Source of the DNA: a virus
IMG/VR virus record: IMGVR_UViG_3300002143_000172
Span: 1-64,000 of that record
Direction: 5' to 3' (one strand)
Length of the DNA stretch: 64,000 nucleotides
In this document: positions 8,229-16,664 of the stretch, piece by piece
How positions within the stretch are numbered: the first letter of the stretch is position 1
Layout: each line of letters starts with the position of its first letter
Made by a program: the position numbers and the translations under genes
The notes under the pieces: model-generated
Told to the model about the DNA's origin: nothing
The model's database searches: none
What the model saw: the letters and a program-made list of their open reading frames with translations, nothing else

Positions 8229-9080
8229 CCTTAGTAGTGTATTTTTCTTAACGGCTGCGTCTAAAATATTAAGAGCCACATTGTGCTGTTCGGCAAATTT
8301 TAACATTGCACTTGTGTCTTTTGGAAAACATGCCCCGCCAAACCCAAAGTTACCATCTGGTCCCGGTACTTGTAAGTGACTCGATCCAATGCGATGATCC
8401 ATTCTGATCATTCCGGCAATATTATCATAGTTTAGATTCATTGCCTGAGCAAGTTGATACACCTCGTTCATAAAGACAACCTTAGTGCTCATAAACGAAT
8501 TAATTGCATATTTGGCAAGGCTTGCTTCGCCTATGGTACAATGAACTACATTTTCGCCTAGAGATTGTTGCCCAATTCGGATAAGTCTTTCAGCTTCTCG
8601 TTGATAAACGCCCACCCGTCCGCCAATCATAGCAAACCTACCATTGGCATAATCTGCCTTGGCATTGGCCGCAGTTAGGAATTCCGGAGCATGAACTAGG
8701 TTAGGATACAGTATGTTTAATTGTTCATAGGCATCTGGAGGTGCTGTACACTTACTAATAACCACACCTTGGTAGTACAGTTTTGCTAGATTAGCAAGTA
8801 CATCTTCTAAAATACTTGTATCACAGGTACCGTCTGCATCTTGAGGACTAGGTACACAAACAAACACACCATCACAATCTAACAAATCTTTATATGTATT
8901 ATTGTATCCTTTAGCGGGATCTATCGCTGTTATTCCGCCAAATCCGTGATCCATGGCGGCGGCGATTGCACTACCCACAAATCCCATTCCTACAATTCCA
9001 ACTCTTGTCATCATTTTTTGATTCTTAAAAACTATTTTAGCACCACCTATGGTGCCTGGCATTGACATATTTAAGGTCAT
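8211..9080 (-). CDS. UDP-glucose/GDP-mannose dehydrogenase-like protein
   Basis: NAD-binding Rossmann start GIVGMGFVGSA (about 28-38) and the catalytic-cysteine motif FGFGGACFPKD (about 249-259) of nucleotide-sugar 6-dehydrogenases, which oxidise UDP-glucose or GDP-mannose to the uronic acid. At 289 aa it lacks the C-terminal nucleotide-binding domain of the usual 390-440 aa enzymes, as other short phage versions appear to. The start is uncertain: an internal MMTR at codons 23-24 begins immediately before the Rossmann strand. It overlaps the 75-aa gene upstream by 4 bp. Confidence 0.85.
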   Translation of the reverse strand: MTLNMSMPGTIGGAKIVFKNQKMMTRVGIVGMGFVGSAIAAAMDHGFGGITAIDPAKGYNNTYKDLLDCDGVFVCVPSPQDADGTCDTSILEDVLANLAKLYYQGVVISKCTAPPDAYEQLNILYPNLVHAPEFLTAANAKADYANGRFAMIGGRVGVYQREAERLIRIGQQSLGENVVHCTIGEASLAKYAINSFMSTKVVFMNEVYQLAQAMNLNYDNIAGMIRMDHRIGSSHLQVPGPDGNFGFGGACFPKDTSAMLKFAEQHNVALNILDAAVKKNTLLRLTEPK

Positions 9081-9304
9081 TTAGTGAGACCCATAAAAAT
9101 AAGTTCCCTCTCGTGGACATGAGCAACAGGTTTGAGCCAGCTGTGACGCATACATTCTAGAATAAGATCTTTATAATTTTCCGGGCATCGTTGACTGATT
9201 TCAATTCCTGCTCGATGGGCTTGGACTAATCCGTCATGAATTATAAAATTAGAATCGCCCGGCCTAATGGTGTGTATTTGAGTGCAATGTGTTGTGATAT
9301 TCAT
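9077..9304 (-). CDS. hypothetical protein, 75 aa
   Basis: Small His- and Cys-containing protein without a recognised family. It follows a strong promoter (9311-9339) by a few bases, so its leader is very short, and its stop overlaps the dehydrogenase start. Function unknown. Confidence 0.55.
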   Translation of the reverse strand: MNITTHCTQIHTIRPGDSNFIIHDGLVQAHRAGIEISQRCPENYKDLILECMRHSWLKPVAHVHERELIFMGLTK

Positions 9305-9310
9305 ACTATA

Positions 9311-9339
9311 AGTATAGCATGAATTTTGGATTAGGTCAA
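9311..9339 (-). promoter_or_regulatory. sigma-70-like promoter
   Basis: TTGACC (9339-9334), 17-bp spacer, TATACT (9316-9311), immediately upstream of the 75-aa gene and overlapping the stop of the HExxH gene. Confidence 0.8.
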
Positions 9340-10070
9340 CGGTTTATCCAATCCTTATTGAAGTATGGTTTTCCAACTTCAGCTTTGGGCAAATATCGTA
9401 TGATCTTTTTTTGGAGTTTACGGATAACAGGATGTTTGTGTTCGTAGTCAAATGTTTTTAAATACATTCGCCACCCATTAAATCGTCTCTGTAATCCTTT
9501 TTGATCCTGGCCTAGATACTTTATAACTGCTCGCTGGTCGTTTTTAAATTTGTCCATAAGTTCACATGCAATATTAAAACCATATGCATCTATTTCGTCA
9601 GTATTGCCCAGATAAGTTTGCTCGTTTCGTTTTTTTCTAAGTTCTGCTTTACTTTCATATGCAGGTATTTCTTTAAATTTGCGCCTGCGGTATTGTCTCA
9701 TGTGGATTATTTCATGTAGTATGGTGTCAGCAATTAGATAACAAACACGATGGTATCTCCTCGGACTCATTGTTATTTTATCTTCAAACGGATTAAAAAG
9801 AAAAACAACTTCGATGCATCGTTGTTTGTCCCTATCAAGATCGCTGTAGTACGATCCACCTACATAGCAATATCCAAACTCAACCTCCGAGTCTTTTCCT
9901 TTTGTAATTTTTACAGGAAAATAAGTTCTAACAATTTTAGAAAGAGTTGAATGAAACTTAGAGATTAAAATTGACTGGTTGCATAATTCAAAGCGATGTA
10001 ACCAAAGTGTTTGGGCAATAGTTTCCCGATCCAAAATTGACCAGTTGAAATTAACTTTCCGAGAAGCCAC
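9336..10070 (-). CDS. HExxH putative zinc metalloprotease
   Basis: Protein of 244 aa with the zinc-protease signature HEIIH (119-123) in a helix (ADTILHEIIHMRQY) and a downstream glutamate-rich segment (TDEIDAYGFNIA) that could supply the third ligand. No signal peptide, so probably cytoplasmic. It resembles SprT- or zincin-type phage proteins, but the exact family is not clear and no substrate can be named. A promoter with TTGACA-17-TATAAA lies 30-60 bp upstream. Confidence 0.65.
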   Translation of the reverse strand: MASRKVNFNWSILDRETIAQTLWLHRFELCNQSILISKFHSTLSKIVRTYFPVKITKGKDSEVEFGYCYVGGSYYSDLDRDKQRCIEVVFLFNPFEDKITMSPRRYHRVCYLIADTILHEIIHMRQYRRRKFKEIPAYESKAELRKKRNEQTYLGNTDEIDAYGFNIACELMDKFKNDQRAVIKYLGQDQKGLQRRFNGWRMYLKTFDYEHKHPVIRKLQKKIIRYLPKAEVGKPYFNKDWINR

Positions 10071-10102
10071 GGTTTTCCTCCTGAACTATCCATAGTATTT
10101 AT

Positions 10103-10131
10103 TTTATAATTAAATACATGGTTAATGTCAA
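10103..10131 (-). promoter_or_regulatory. sigma-70-like promoter
   Basis: TTGACA (10131-10126), 17-bp spacer, TATAAA (10108-10103), upstream of the HExxH gene. The -35 lies at the end of the carbamoyltransferase gene. Confidence 0.8.
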
Positions 10132-11585
10132 TAAACTTTTACTCCATTTATCTGTTCCCATCGAACAGCATCTTCTAAGCTATTTACTAAAGGCTCGCCT
10201 TTTACATTCAAACTAGTATTCATTAGCATCGGGCAACCGGTTTTTTCATACCAAAGTTCAAGTATTGCCCTGAAGTTTTCATTATCTGCGCGGTTAACTG
10301 TCTGTACTCTGCTGGTATTATCAACATGGCAAATACCCGGAAAATCATCGGGCAACCGGCATCGTGCTACGAACTGCATGTAAGGACTAGATTTTACGGG
10401 CATGTCGAAATATGTATCCGCATGTTCTTCTAAGATAGCAGGGGCGAACGGTCTAAATTCTTCACGCTTTTTAAGTTGGTTCATTCGAAGTTTGGCATCT
10501 TTTCCTCTAGGATCGCATAGTAAACTACGATTGCCCAATGCCCTAGGACCAAACTCTGCTCGACCGTTTGCAACTGCTACTACCTTGCCCTTGAGTAGAT
10601 CATTGACGATATTCTCTATGTCTAATGGTCTATCTATATTAGTTCCTAAGAACGGGCCTTTCCAGTATAGTGGTCTTTTCTCCACTGCGGCCACTGCTCC
10701 TATAGCACTACCTGCATCTCCGGGATTGGGCATGACCCACATGTTTTCAAATCCTGCCTTCTTTGCGATAATGCTATTGGCTACACAGTTTAACGCACAC
10801 CCACCCATGAATATTAAATTTTTGCTAGGTAGATTTTGTTTAATCCATTGTGCGGTTTTTAAAAGATATTCTTCCATAACAGCCTGCACACTTGCGGCAA
10901 TATCAAATTTGCTAGCCCCGCTCATGTTGTTCCACCATAGACATCCTTGATGCAGATTATGTCTTAGTTTAAAGTCAGGACCTTCAAACTTTTTAAAGAA
11001 TTGTCTTTTAAAATACTCAGATAACACCGGTTTTCCAAATGCCGCCATGCCCATTAAAATATATTCTTCTTCATTGGGTTTTAGTCCAAGGTACTGCGTC
11101 ATTGCGGTATAGAACAGCCCAATGCTATTTGGATAATTTTTTGACCAAACTTTTTCTAATCCAGCATAGCTTGTTGCTTTCCAGATTGAAACTGTATTCC
11201 ATTCGCCGATAGCATCTACTACTAGTATGCTAGCATCTGAAAAGTTGCTGGTATAAAACCCTGCGGCAGCATGACTATGATGATGCTGTACATGTTCTAC
11301 AGGTAAATGTCCCAACCCCACCCTGGCTAGTTCTTCTTTTGGATCACACCACCACGGTCGTTGACCGCTATAAAGTTTTCTAAGAGATTTAGTAAGGGGG
11401 TTTTCAAACCATACGATAGATTTAGGAGATCCGTACTCGTACATCTCCTTAACCATCTCTAGATTTAGTCTATTGTCGTTTTTAACACGAGAATATCTTT
11501 CTGCGTGTGCGGCCCAGACAATTTCTTCCCCGTCAATTAATGCTAGGCTAGAGTCATGATTCTGCCCATTAATGCCAAGTATCAT
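10128..11585 (-). CDS. NodU/CmcH/TobZ-family carbamoyltransferase
   Basis: 485-aa two-domain enzyme that transfers carbamoyl phosphate-derived carbamoyl to a hydroxyl on a sugar or small molecule. The N-terminus carries the ASKHA-type start ILGINGQNHDSSLALI, the metal-site HHHSHA (about 102-107) and a VVDAIGEW strand. The C-terminal YrdC-like half has GRAEFGPRALGNRS (about 337-350) and the NTSLNVKGEP motif (about 455). The C-terminus is slightly short but the motifs are intact. Probable targets are surface glycans or a modified nucleotide, by analogy only. It follows a 35-aa gene. Confidence 0.92.
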   Translation of the reverse strand: MILGINGQNHDSSLALIDGEEIVWAAHAERYSRVKNDNRLNLEMVKEMYEYGSPKSIVWFENPLTKSLRKLYSGQRPWWCDPKEELARVGLGHLPVEHVQHHHSHAAAGFYTSNFSDASILVVDAIGEWNTVSIWKATSYAGLEKVWSKNYPNSIGLFYTAMTQYLGLKPNEEEYILMGMAAFGKPVLSEYFKRQFFKKFEGPDFKLRHNLHQGCLWWNNMSGASKFDIAASVQAVMEEYLLKTAQWIKQNLPSKNLIFMGGCALNCVANSIIAKKAGFENMWVMPNPGDAGSAIGAVAAVEKRPLYWKGPFLGTNIDRPLDIENIVNDLLKGKVVAVANGRAEFGPRALGNRSLLCDPRGKDAKLRMNQLKKREEFRPFAPAILEEHADTYFDMPVKSSPYMQFVARCRLPDDFPGICHVDNTSRVQTVNRADNENFRAILELWYEKTGCPMLMNTSLNVKGEPLVNSLEDAVRWEQINGVKVY

Positions 11586-11588
11586 AAT

Positions 11589-11696
11589 TTAGTAGATAAA
11601 TGGATCACGCTTGCGAAGCTCTGCTAGGCGCTTTTCCAATAACCTTTTTTGTTTTCTTCTATGGAACCAATTTTTTATAAGAGTAAAGATGTTCAT
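11589..11696 (-). CDS. small basic protein, 35 aa
   Basis: Very basic helical peptide beginning MNIFTLIKNWFHRR and ending KRDPFIY. The ATG lies exactly 5 bp after a late-promoter motif AATAAATA (11709-11702) with no ribosome site, the same layout as a dozen other genes here. This supports it being real. It ends 4 bp before the carbamoyltransferase ATG. Function unknown. Confidence 0.55.
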   Translation of the reverse strand: MNIFTLIKNWFHRRKQKRLLEKRLAELRKRDPFIY

Positions 11697-11701
11697 GCGT
11701 A

Positions 11702-11709
11702 TATTTATT
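11702..11709 (-). promoter_or_regulatory. T4-type late promoter motif
   Basis: AATAAATA on the minus strand, 5 bp before the ATG at 11696. Confidence 0.6.
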
Positions 11710-11725
11710 ATGTATGTAGTTAACT

Positions 11726-11733
11726 AATAAATA
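11726..11733 (+). promoter_or_regulatory. T4-type late promoter motif
   Basis: AATAAATA, 6 bp before the ATG at 11740. The flanking bases (AACTAATAAATATTC) are repeated upstream of 26771. Confidence 0.65.
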
Positions 11734-11739
11734 TTCAAT

Positions 11740-12471
11740 ATGCTAAACTTTGAAGAAATTTTAAAAAATGGTATTACCATAAGTAGTTCTGGAACTAGCG
11801 GAGCTCCAAAGACTTTCTTTCAATCCCCTGCTAAACTCATATCATCAAACCAGGTAGCAATAGAAGCGCAACATATAGTTTCAACTAGTAGAATTTATAC
11901 TTGTTGTAAAACTACCCATGCAGGCGGATTGTTAGCACAAACTCTCCCCGGGTACTCTGTTGGTGCTCAAGTTGACATTGTCCAATTTAATGCTTATCGA
12001 TTTATTGACGAGATAGTAGGGTATACCCATACGCACATAACGCCTCTACACGCAAAAGCCATAATGCTAACCAAGAATTTTAAAAACTTAGATCTTTCTA
12101 ACATATGGGTAACTTGTGGTGCTGATCCAGTTACTTGGGACATTATCGAAGCGTTTGTTGAACGCGGCGCTACTTTTATGACTAATTGGGGTATGAGTGA
12201 AGTGGGTCCGATAGCAATTAACACTACATTTAGATCATTGACAGATGTTAAAGTATATAAGAATGACGCACCTAAAAATTCTACATTATTAGGTAGTACT
12301 GCTTGGTGCCGTTATAAGATCGTTGACCGTGAATTGTATGTAAAAGGTCCTATATCAATTTTTGATGATTGGTACAATACCGGAGATCAAGTTGTAATGC
12401 ATCAAGGTTCGTTATATTATTTAGGCAGGTCAAATACTGAAATAGATTTATGGAATCCAAAAAAAGGTTAA
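11740..12471 (+). CDS. minimal AMP-dependent synthetase/ligase (ANL) protein
   Basis: Adenylate-forming core motifs are present in order: SSSGTSGAPK (15-24, the P-loop), NWGMSEVGP (about 148-156) and YNTGDQ (about 213-218), followed by YLGR. ANL enzymes activate carboxylates with ATP and then pass them to CoA or a carrier. At 243 aa it is less than half the usual 500-600 aa, starts almost at the P-loop and lacks the mobile C-terminal domain, so it may only adenylate or need a partner. It overlaps the next gene by 22 bp. A late promoter and no Shine-Dalgarno precede it. Confidence 0.8.
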   Translation: MLNFEEILKNGITISSSGTSGAPKTFFQSPAKLISSNQVAIEAQHIVSTSRIYTCCKTTHAGGLLAQTLPGYSVGAQVDIVQFNAYRFIDEIVGYTHTHITPLHAKAIMLTKNFKNLDLSNIWVTCGADPVTWDIIEAFVERGATFMTNWGMSEVGPIAINTTFRSLTDVKVYKNDAPKNSTLLGSTAWCRYKIVDRELYVKGPISIFDDWYNTGDQVVMHQGSLYYLGRSNTEIDLWNPKKG

Positions 12472-13031
12472 CAACGGTTCCTTTCTCAGAGGACCATATA
12501 GATGATCTAGCAGTATTCTGCCGGGCTTGCGATCTGCATGGCTATAAAAATAATAATAGTTTTGACACTATGAGATTAACATGGTGTTTAGAAAACGGGG
12601 GACAATTTTTTCTAACCTATTGCGATGGAATTGTAATAAGTGTAAGTGGATGCCACCCGTTGCCCGAAGTCGGTCCCGATGTATACAGGATTTTATTTAG
12701 GGGAGCAACTCTTAGAAATTATCAAAATCTTTTGGGAATATTAAGTAAAACCCATATGACTTCTATTCCATTTTACGAGCATATTCCGTTAGCACTAGAC
12801 TGGGCTAAAGACAGGGCATCAACTTTTGTAATCACTACTAATTGGTCCAATCCCGATGGTATTGAGTCAATGAGTCGTAGTCATAGCGTTTTAGGACTAC
12901 TTGCACGACAAGGCATTGTTGATTGCTTAATTGAAAAAGTAAATTTATTTCACACAGATCAAACTGTTTGGAAATTAAATGTAGAAAAATACTTTGATGC
13001 TAGAGAAAAATTTAAACAACGAAATGGTTGA
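12450..13031 (+). CDS. hypothetical protein, 193 aa, possibly GNAT-like
   Basis: Soluble alpha/beta protein with a strand-turn pattern (FFLTYCDGIVISVSGCHPL, about 55-73) that resembles the central sheet of N-acyltransferases. No acetyl-CoA-binding Q/RxxGxG/A motif is clear. It overlaps the AMP-ligase gene by 22 bp and the next P-loop gene by 8 bp, so the three are cotranscribed. An acyl transfer step after carboxylate activation would fit, but this is inference. Confidence 0.55.
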   Translation: MESKKRLTTVPFSEDHIDDLAVFCRACDLHGYKNNNSFDTMRLTWCLENGGQFFLTYCDGIVISVSGCHPLPEVGPDVYRILFRGATLRNYQNLLGILSKTHMTSIPFYEHIPLALDWAKDRASTFVITTNWSNPDGIESMSRSHSVLGLLARQGIVDCLIEKVNLFHTDQTVWKLNVEKYFDAREKFKQRNG

Positions 13032-13752
13032 TAATAAAAACTATCTTTTTATTTTAGCAAATCCGGGATCTGGAGGACACAGGTTAGGTCGAGGAATTAG
13101 TTCACTTGATTCAGTGTATTGGTATAGTTGCAGCCGCAATGGTATTTCTCCTACCGATGTATACTCTTCTAACAATGTTATTGGAAAAACAATCAGTCAC
13201 TACCATTATGACAGGATTGTAGGAACACAAATGGTTCCCCTAGTAGGAGAACGGATAGAGCAATGGTGGAACACAGATGATCTGGATTTCTTTTATAAAG
13301 AAGTATGGACTTCTCAAATGATTAAATTTTCTAAAGTGCTAGAAACCCAATACTTACATTGGATATTACACGATAATCCTATGCACCTGTTGACTCGATT
13401 TTCAAATGCTAAGGTTATTTCTCTTATCGATACAGACATGCCTGCGATTGTTGATCGACACATGGAAACTACTGCAAAGTTTCCAGCGTATTATAGGATG
13501 GTTAATTTGCGGCCAACTTACTTAACTCAATATTCCCAAGATGTTGAAACTTTAGAACAATTGCGTCCTGGTGCAACTTTACAAGATCTGTGGGAATATC
13601 AAAACCCAAATGGAAATTACAAACAATTTGTTAAGAATAAATTAGAAGAAGATAATAATGAACGCTTAAAAGTAGATCATCCCAGGCATTTAAAAGTTAC
13701 CTGGGATGATCTAAATTTAAAAACTATTGAAGATTTTTTACAAACTGCCTAA
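13024..13752 (+). CDS. P-loop sulfotransferase-like protein
   Basis: Starts YLFILANPGSGGHRLGRGIS: an N-terminal strand followed by a Walker-like loop (GSGGHR). This is the same architecture as the GPQGSGNH family encoded downstream, suggesting a PAPS-dependent sulfotransferase or kinase-like fold. I chose the ATG at 13024, which overlaps the previous stop, over one 30 bp upstream. The C-terminal third is acidic (EEDNNERLK). The gene converges with, and overlaps by 15 bp, the minus-strand gene that follows. Reaction unknown. Confidence 0.6.
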   Translation: MVDNKNYLFILANPGSGGHRLGRGISSLDSVYWYSCSRNGISPTDVYSSNNVIGKTISHYHYDRIVGTQMVPLVGERIEQWWNTDDLDFFYKEVWTSQMIKFSKVLETQYLHWILHDNPMHLLTRFSNAKVISLIDTDMPAIVDRHMETTAKFPAYYRMVNLRPTYLTQYSQDVETLEQLRPGATLQDLWEYQNPNGNYKQFVKNKLEEDNNERLKVDHPRHLKVTWDDLNLKTIEDFLQTA

Positions 13753-14283
13753 TATCGATATCATCTGCATTGAGGTAGTGCTAGTAGTGTTAACTGTAAG
13801 ATCGGAATTAAAAATATGGAGTGCAGTAACATAATTCCACGATGCTGTTACCGCATTATTAATAAAAAAATTGTCCATATCAGTTAGTTGGAGTTCTACA
13901 GTAGTTGCTAAAGTTGCCGTGGTCAAATTCCTTAATTTTCCTCTAGAGAATTCTTTTTGTGCTTCTGGTGTACCTGCTTTTACAAATATAAAAGTTGCGG
14001 TATCTTTATACTGGTTGTAAATACTCTGAATATTTTCTATGATTTGCCATCCGTCAAAGACCAATGCTTCGGCAGATTCTTGTAAAGACATCGTGTTTGA
14101 TATCTCAAACAATGTAGCATTAGCTGGAGTTGTACCATATTCTGCTATTGCAGGATCTTTTCCTAAACTTTGAACAAATATGGTTCCAGGTGTATACTTC
14201 GTTCGTAGTAAGTCAACTAGATCTCCGGCCATTGATCTGTGACCAGAACCAATATAGCCTACGAAAAAATAAATTTTTGCCAT
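13738..14283 (-). CDS. hypothetical protein, 181 aa, P-loop-like N-terminus and beta-rich C-terminus
   Basis: The N-terminus YFFVGYIGSGHRSMAGDL (about 5-22) looks like a nucleotide-binding loop with His in place of the usual Lys. The C-terminal half is Thr/Asn-rich and beta-like (VTASWNYVTALHIFNS), more like a phage fibre or carbohydrate-binding domain. It is a lone minus-strand gene among plus-strand ones, with an AT-rich 165-bp leader region. Function unresolved. Confidence 0.5.
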   Translation of the reverse strand: MAKIYFFVGYIGSGHRSMAGDLVDLLRTKYTPGTIFVQSLGKDPAIAEYGTTPANATLFEISNTMSLQESAEALVFDGWQIIENIQSIYNQYKDTATFIFVKAGTPEAQKEFSRGKLRNLTTATLATTVELQLTDMDNFFINNAVTASWNYVTALHIFNSDLTVNTTSTTSMQMISILGSL

Positions 14284-14448
14284 TTGAAATATCCCATAAG
14301 ATGTTTATTAATGTTATTTAGCAGTTATTTAAAAAGATTTAACTAAATAGGTTGACAAAAAAATTTGTGATTTATCTAAATTTTTTTAACTCTTGAAGAA
14401 ATTTGTTAAATAAAGAGTAAATTTTACATCTACATTAGGAAAAAACAC
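14284..14448. other. AT-rich divergent intergenic region
   Basis: Separates a minus-strand gene from the rightward dioxygenase-TctA-TctC set. It holds long A/T runs and AAATA motifs on both strands (for example CTAAATAAC near 14315 on minus, GTTAAATAAAG near 14405 on plus) that could be late promoters. No convincing sigma-70 pair was found. Confidence 0.4.
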
Positions 14449-15186
14449 ATGACTACACAAAAATTAGACTTAATGGAAGAAGCGACGGCATTGAGCAACT
14501 ATCATTTTGATAAAAATAAAATTGACCCTAGATTTGACGGAGCACAGGTTTTAGGCAGATTTGAGGGAGACTGGGCAGACGAAGTTACGCAAATGATTGA
14601 AATTTCAAAATCTCGATCATTTGGAACTAGGAATTTACTCGAAGGCCAAGTAAATGTTGATCTAGATAATCCAACCGGTGAAAAAGTTGATTATAAAGAA
14701 ATGATTGAAGGATTTCGTCCTTACGAAAAAGAGTTCTTTGATAAAACTGATTTAGATTATTACGGGTATCCGATCATTAATAAAACTAATGAAATTGGAC
14801 CAAAAGTAACAGCCTTGTTTAATGCATTTAAATTTGCGGCTCCTACCACATACACTGTTCATATTCAAAAGGTAGGACAAATTTTTCCATACCATATTGA
14901 CTTTTTTCATCGCCGCCGATGGAAAGATGCACCGCAAGACAAAGTTATCCGCATTCAAGTTATGTTAAATGACTGGACTCCTGGGCAAGTTTTAGGATAC
15001 GGCAATGATGTTTACACACAATGGAAAGCTGGCGAATTTCATACTTTTGATCATGCTAGTGTACCTCACTGGACTGCTAACGCCGCATACGAACCGCGTG
15101 TATCTTTGCTAATAACCGGTGTTAAAACACTAGAAACTGAAGAATTTCTTTACCAAGCACGAACACAAAAAACTGTAAAAGCATAA
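14449..15186 (+). CDS. aspartyl/asparaginyl beta-hydroxylase-like 2-oxoglutarate oxygenase
   Basis: Double-stranded beta-helix with the iron triad pattern: HID in GQIFPYHIDFF (about 145-155), a distal His in FDHASVPHWTAN (about 203-214) and a 2OG-binding Arg in EPRVSLLITG. Such enzymes hydroxylate protein side chains or small molecules using Fe(II), O2 and 2-oxoglutarate. The ATG follows AGGA by about 9 bp. It is 10 bp upstream of TctA and so likely in one transcript with the carboxylate transporter. Confidence 0.8.
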   Translation: MTTQKLDLMEEATALSNYHFDKNKIDPRFDGAQVLGRFEGDWADEVTQMIEISKSRSFGTRNLLEGQVNVDLDNPTGEKVDYKEMIEGFRPYEKEFFDKTDLDYYGYPIINKTNEIGPKVTALFNAFKFAAPTTYTVHIQKVGQIFPYHIDFFHRRRWKDAPQDKVIRIQVMLNDWTPGQVLGYGNDVYTQWKAGEFHTFDHASVPHWTANAAYEPRVSLLITGVKTLETEEFLYQARTQKTVKA

Positions 15187-15196
15187 AAGGAAATAA

Positions 15197-16654
15197 ATGG
15201 ATTTGCTAACACATTATTTGCCATTTGTACTTGCAGGAACATTATACGGTTTTATTTTTGGAATTATTCCAGTAGCAGGTGCTACCACTGCCCTCTTAAC
15301 TCTATTTGGGTTTATAGAATATTTTAAAGGTGAACCTTACGGACTTGTTGCCTTTTGTGTAGCGGTGTCGGTATCGGCTAGTGTAGGAGATTTGTTTGCT
15401 AGTGTAGTACTGAATATTCCCGGCGGCGGCGGCAGCACTGCTACAATGCTTGACGGATATCCTATGGCTAGGCGTGGAGAATCTGCTAGAGCAATGAGTG
15501 CCGCCGTATTTAGTGCTACTCTGCAGGGGCTATTTTGGGGTGTACTTGCTATTATGCTTTTACCCTACTATAAAGGATTAGTATTAGCATTTGGAATTCC
15601 GGAGATGCTAGCATTCTTAATCTTAGCCTTTGCCTGCGTAACAATGATCAGTAGCGATTATTGGGTTAGGGGTATCATTGGACTAGCATTAGGTATTTTT
15701 GTAGGTCTGATTGGGACTGATCCAGTTAGCGGAGATCAACGATTTACACTTGGCTGGCTATACCTAGCAGATGGAATACAAGCCGCTCCGCTGATGGCAG
15801 GTGTAATGGCCATACCAGAAATTTTAGAAGCATTCAGATCAAAATCGGTATATCTAGAAAGCGCAAAAAATAACTGGGAACAAATTAAACAAGGCGCTCG
15901 AGATGTTTGGGATTCAAAGAAAGATAGTTTTCAGGGTGGAGTCATTGGGGCCATTGTTGGAGCATTGCCTGCCCTAGGCGGTAGCATTAGCGAATGGCTA
16001 TCATATGGACAAGCTGTAGCATCTAATAAAAATCCATCCCCACCGTTTGGTGAGGGCAATGTCAAAGGTATCATTGCACCCGAAGGTGCTAATTTGGCAC
16101 ACAAGGCCACCGCATTTGTACCGACGGTATTATTTGGTGTTCCGGGTGCTCCATTTGAAGTAATTATTATTTCGTTACTAGCCGTCGTAGGATTAGACAT
16201 GGGCAGTAGTAGACTACTAGCCGACACTACTTTTTATTCGGTATTATCGTTTGGGTATATGACTAGTTTAGTAGTCACATTCTTTATTGCGATTGCTTTT
16301 ATTAGATATGCAACATTAATCACTCGTGTTCCATTCATCTATTGGGGGACACCAACTGTGATGTTATTGGTATGGGCATGTGTACAATACACAGGGCTTT
16401 GGGAAGATTATGCCGTCCTAATAGTTTGTATTGCTGTTGGATTTAGTTTAAAATATTTAAAAATAAGTAGGATTAGTTTCATTATTGGTTTTGCCTTGGC
16501 AGATAAAATAGCATTAGTTGGGTTGCAGTTTTTAACATTGTTCAGTATTTCTGATTTGCTAACTCGCCCTATCAGTTTATCACTACTGCTGATTACAGTG
16601 GGGATAATTATTAGAGGATTGTTTTTTACACAATCAAAAATCAAATACATTTAA
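15197..16654 (+). CDS. tctA: tripartite tricarboxylate transporter, large membrane subunit TctA
   Basis: 485-aa polytopic membrane protein with about 11-12 hydrophobic helices. It has the two TctA signatures: NIPGGGGSTATMLDGYPMA (about 74-92) and, after the midpoint, GVPGAPFEVIIISLL (about 316-330). TctA forms the Na+-coupled permease that receives di- or tricarboxylates from a periplasmic TctC protein. Length is normal. A ribosome site (AAAGGA) precedes ATG. The small TctB subunit is missing, and the next gene is the binding protein. Very unusual cargo for a phage. Confidence 0.93.
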   Translation: MDLLTHYLPFVLAGTLYGFIFGIIPVAGATTALLTLFGFIEYFKGEPYGLVAFCVAVSVSASVGDLFASVVLNIPGGGGSTATMLDGYPMARRGESARAMSAAVFSATLQGLFWGVLAIMLLPYYKGLVLAFGIPEMLAFLILAFACVTMISSDYWVRGIIGLALGIFVGLIGTDPVSGDQRFTLGWLYLADGIQAAPLMAGVMAIPEILEAFRSKSVYLESAKNNWEQIKQGARDVWDSKKDSFQGGVIGAIVGALPALGGSISEWLSYGQAVASNKNPSPPFGEGNVKGIIAPEGANLAHKATAFVPTVLFGVPGAPFEVIIISLLAVVGLDMGSSRLLADTTFYSVLSFGYMTSLVVTFFIAIAFIRYATLITRVPFIYWGTPTVMLLVWACVQYTGLWEDYAVLIVCIAVGFSLKYLKISRISFIIGFALADKIALVGLQFLTLFSISDLLTRPISLSLLLITVGIIIRGLFFTQSKIKYI

Positions 16655-16664
16655 AGGATATAAA

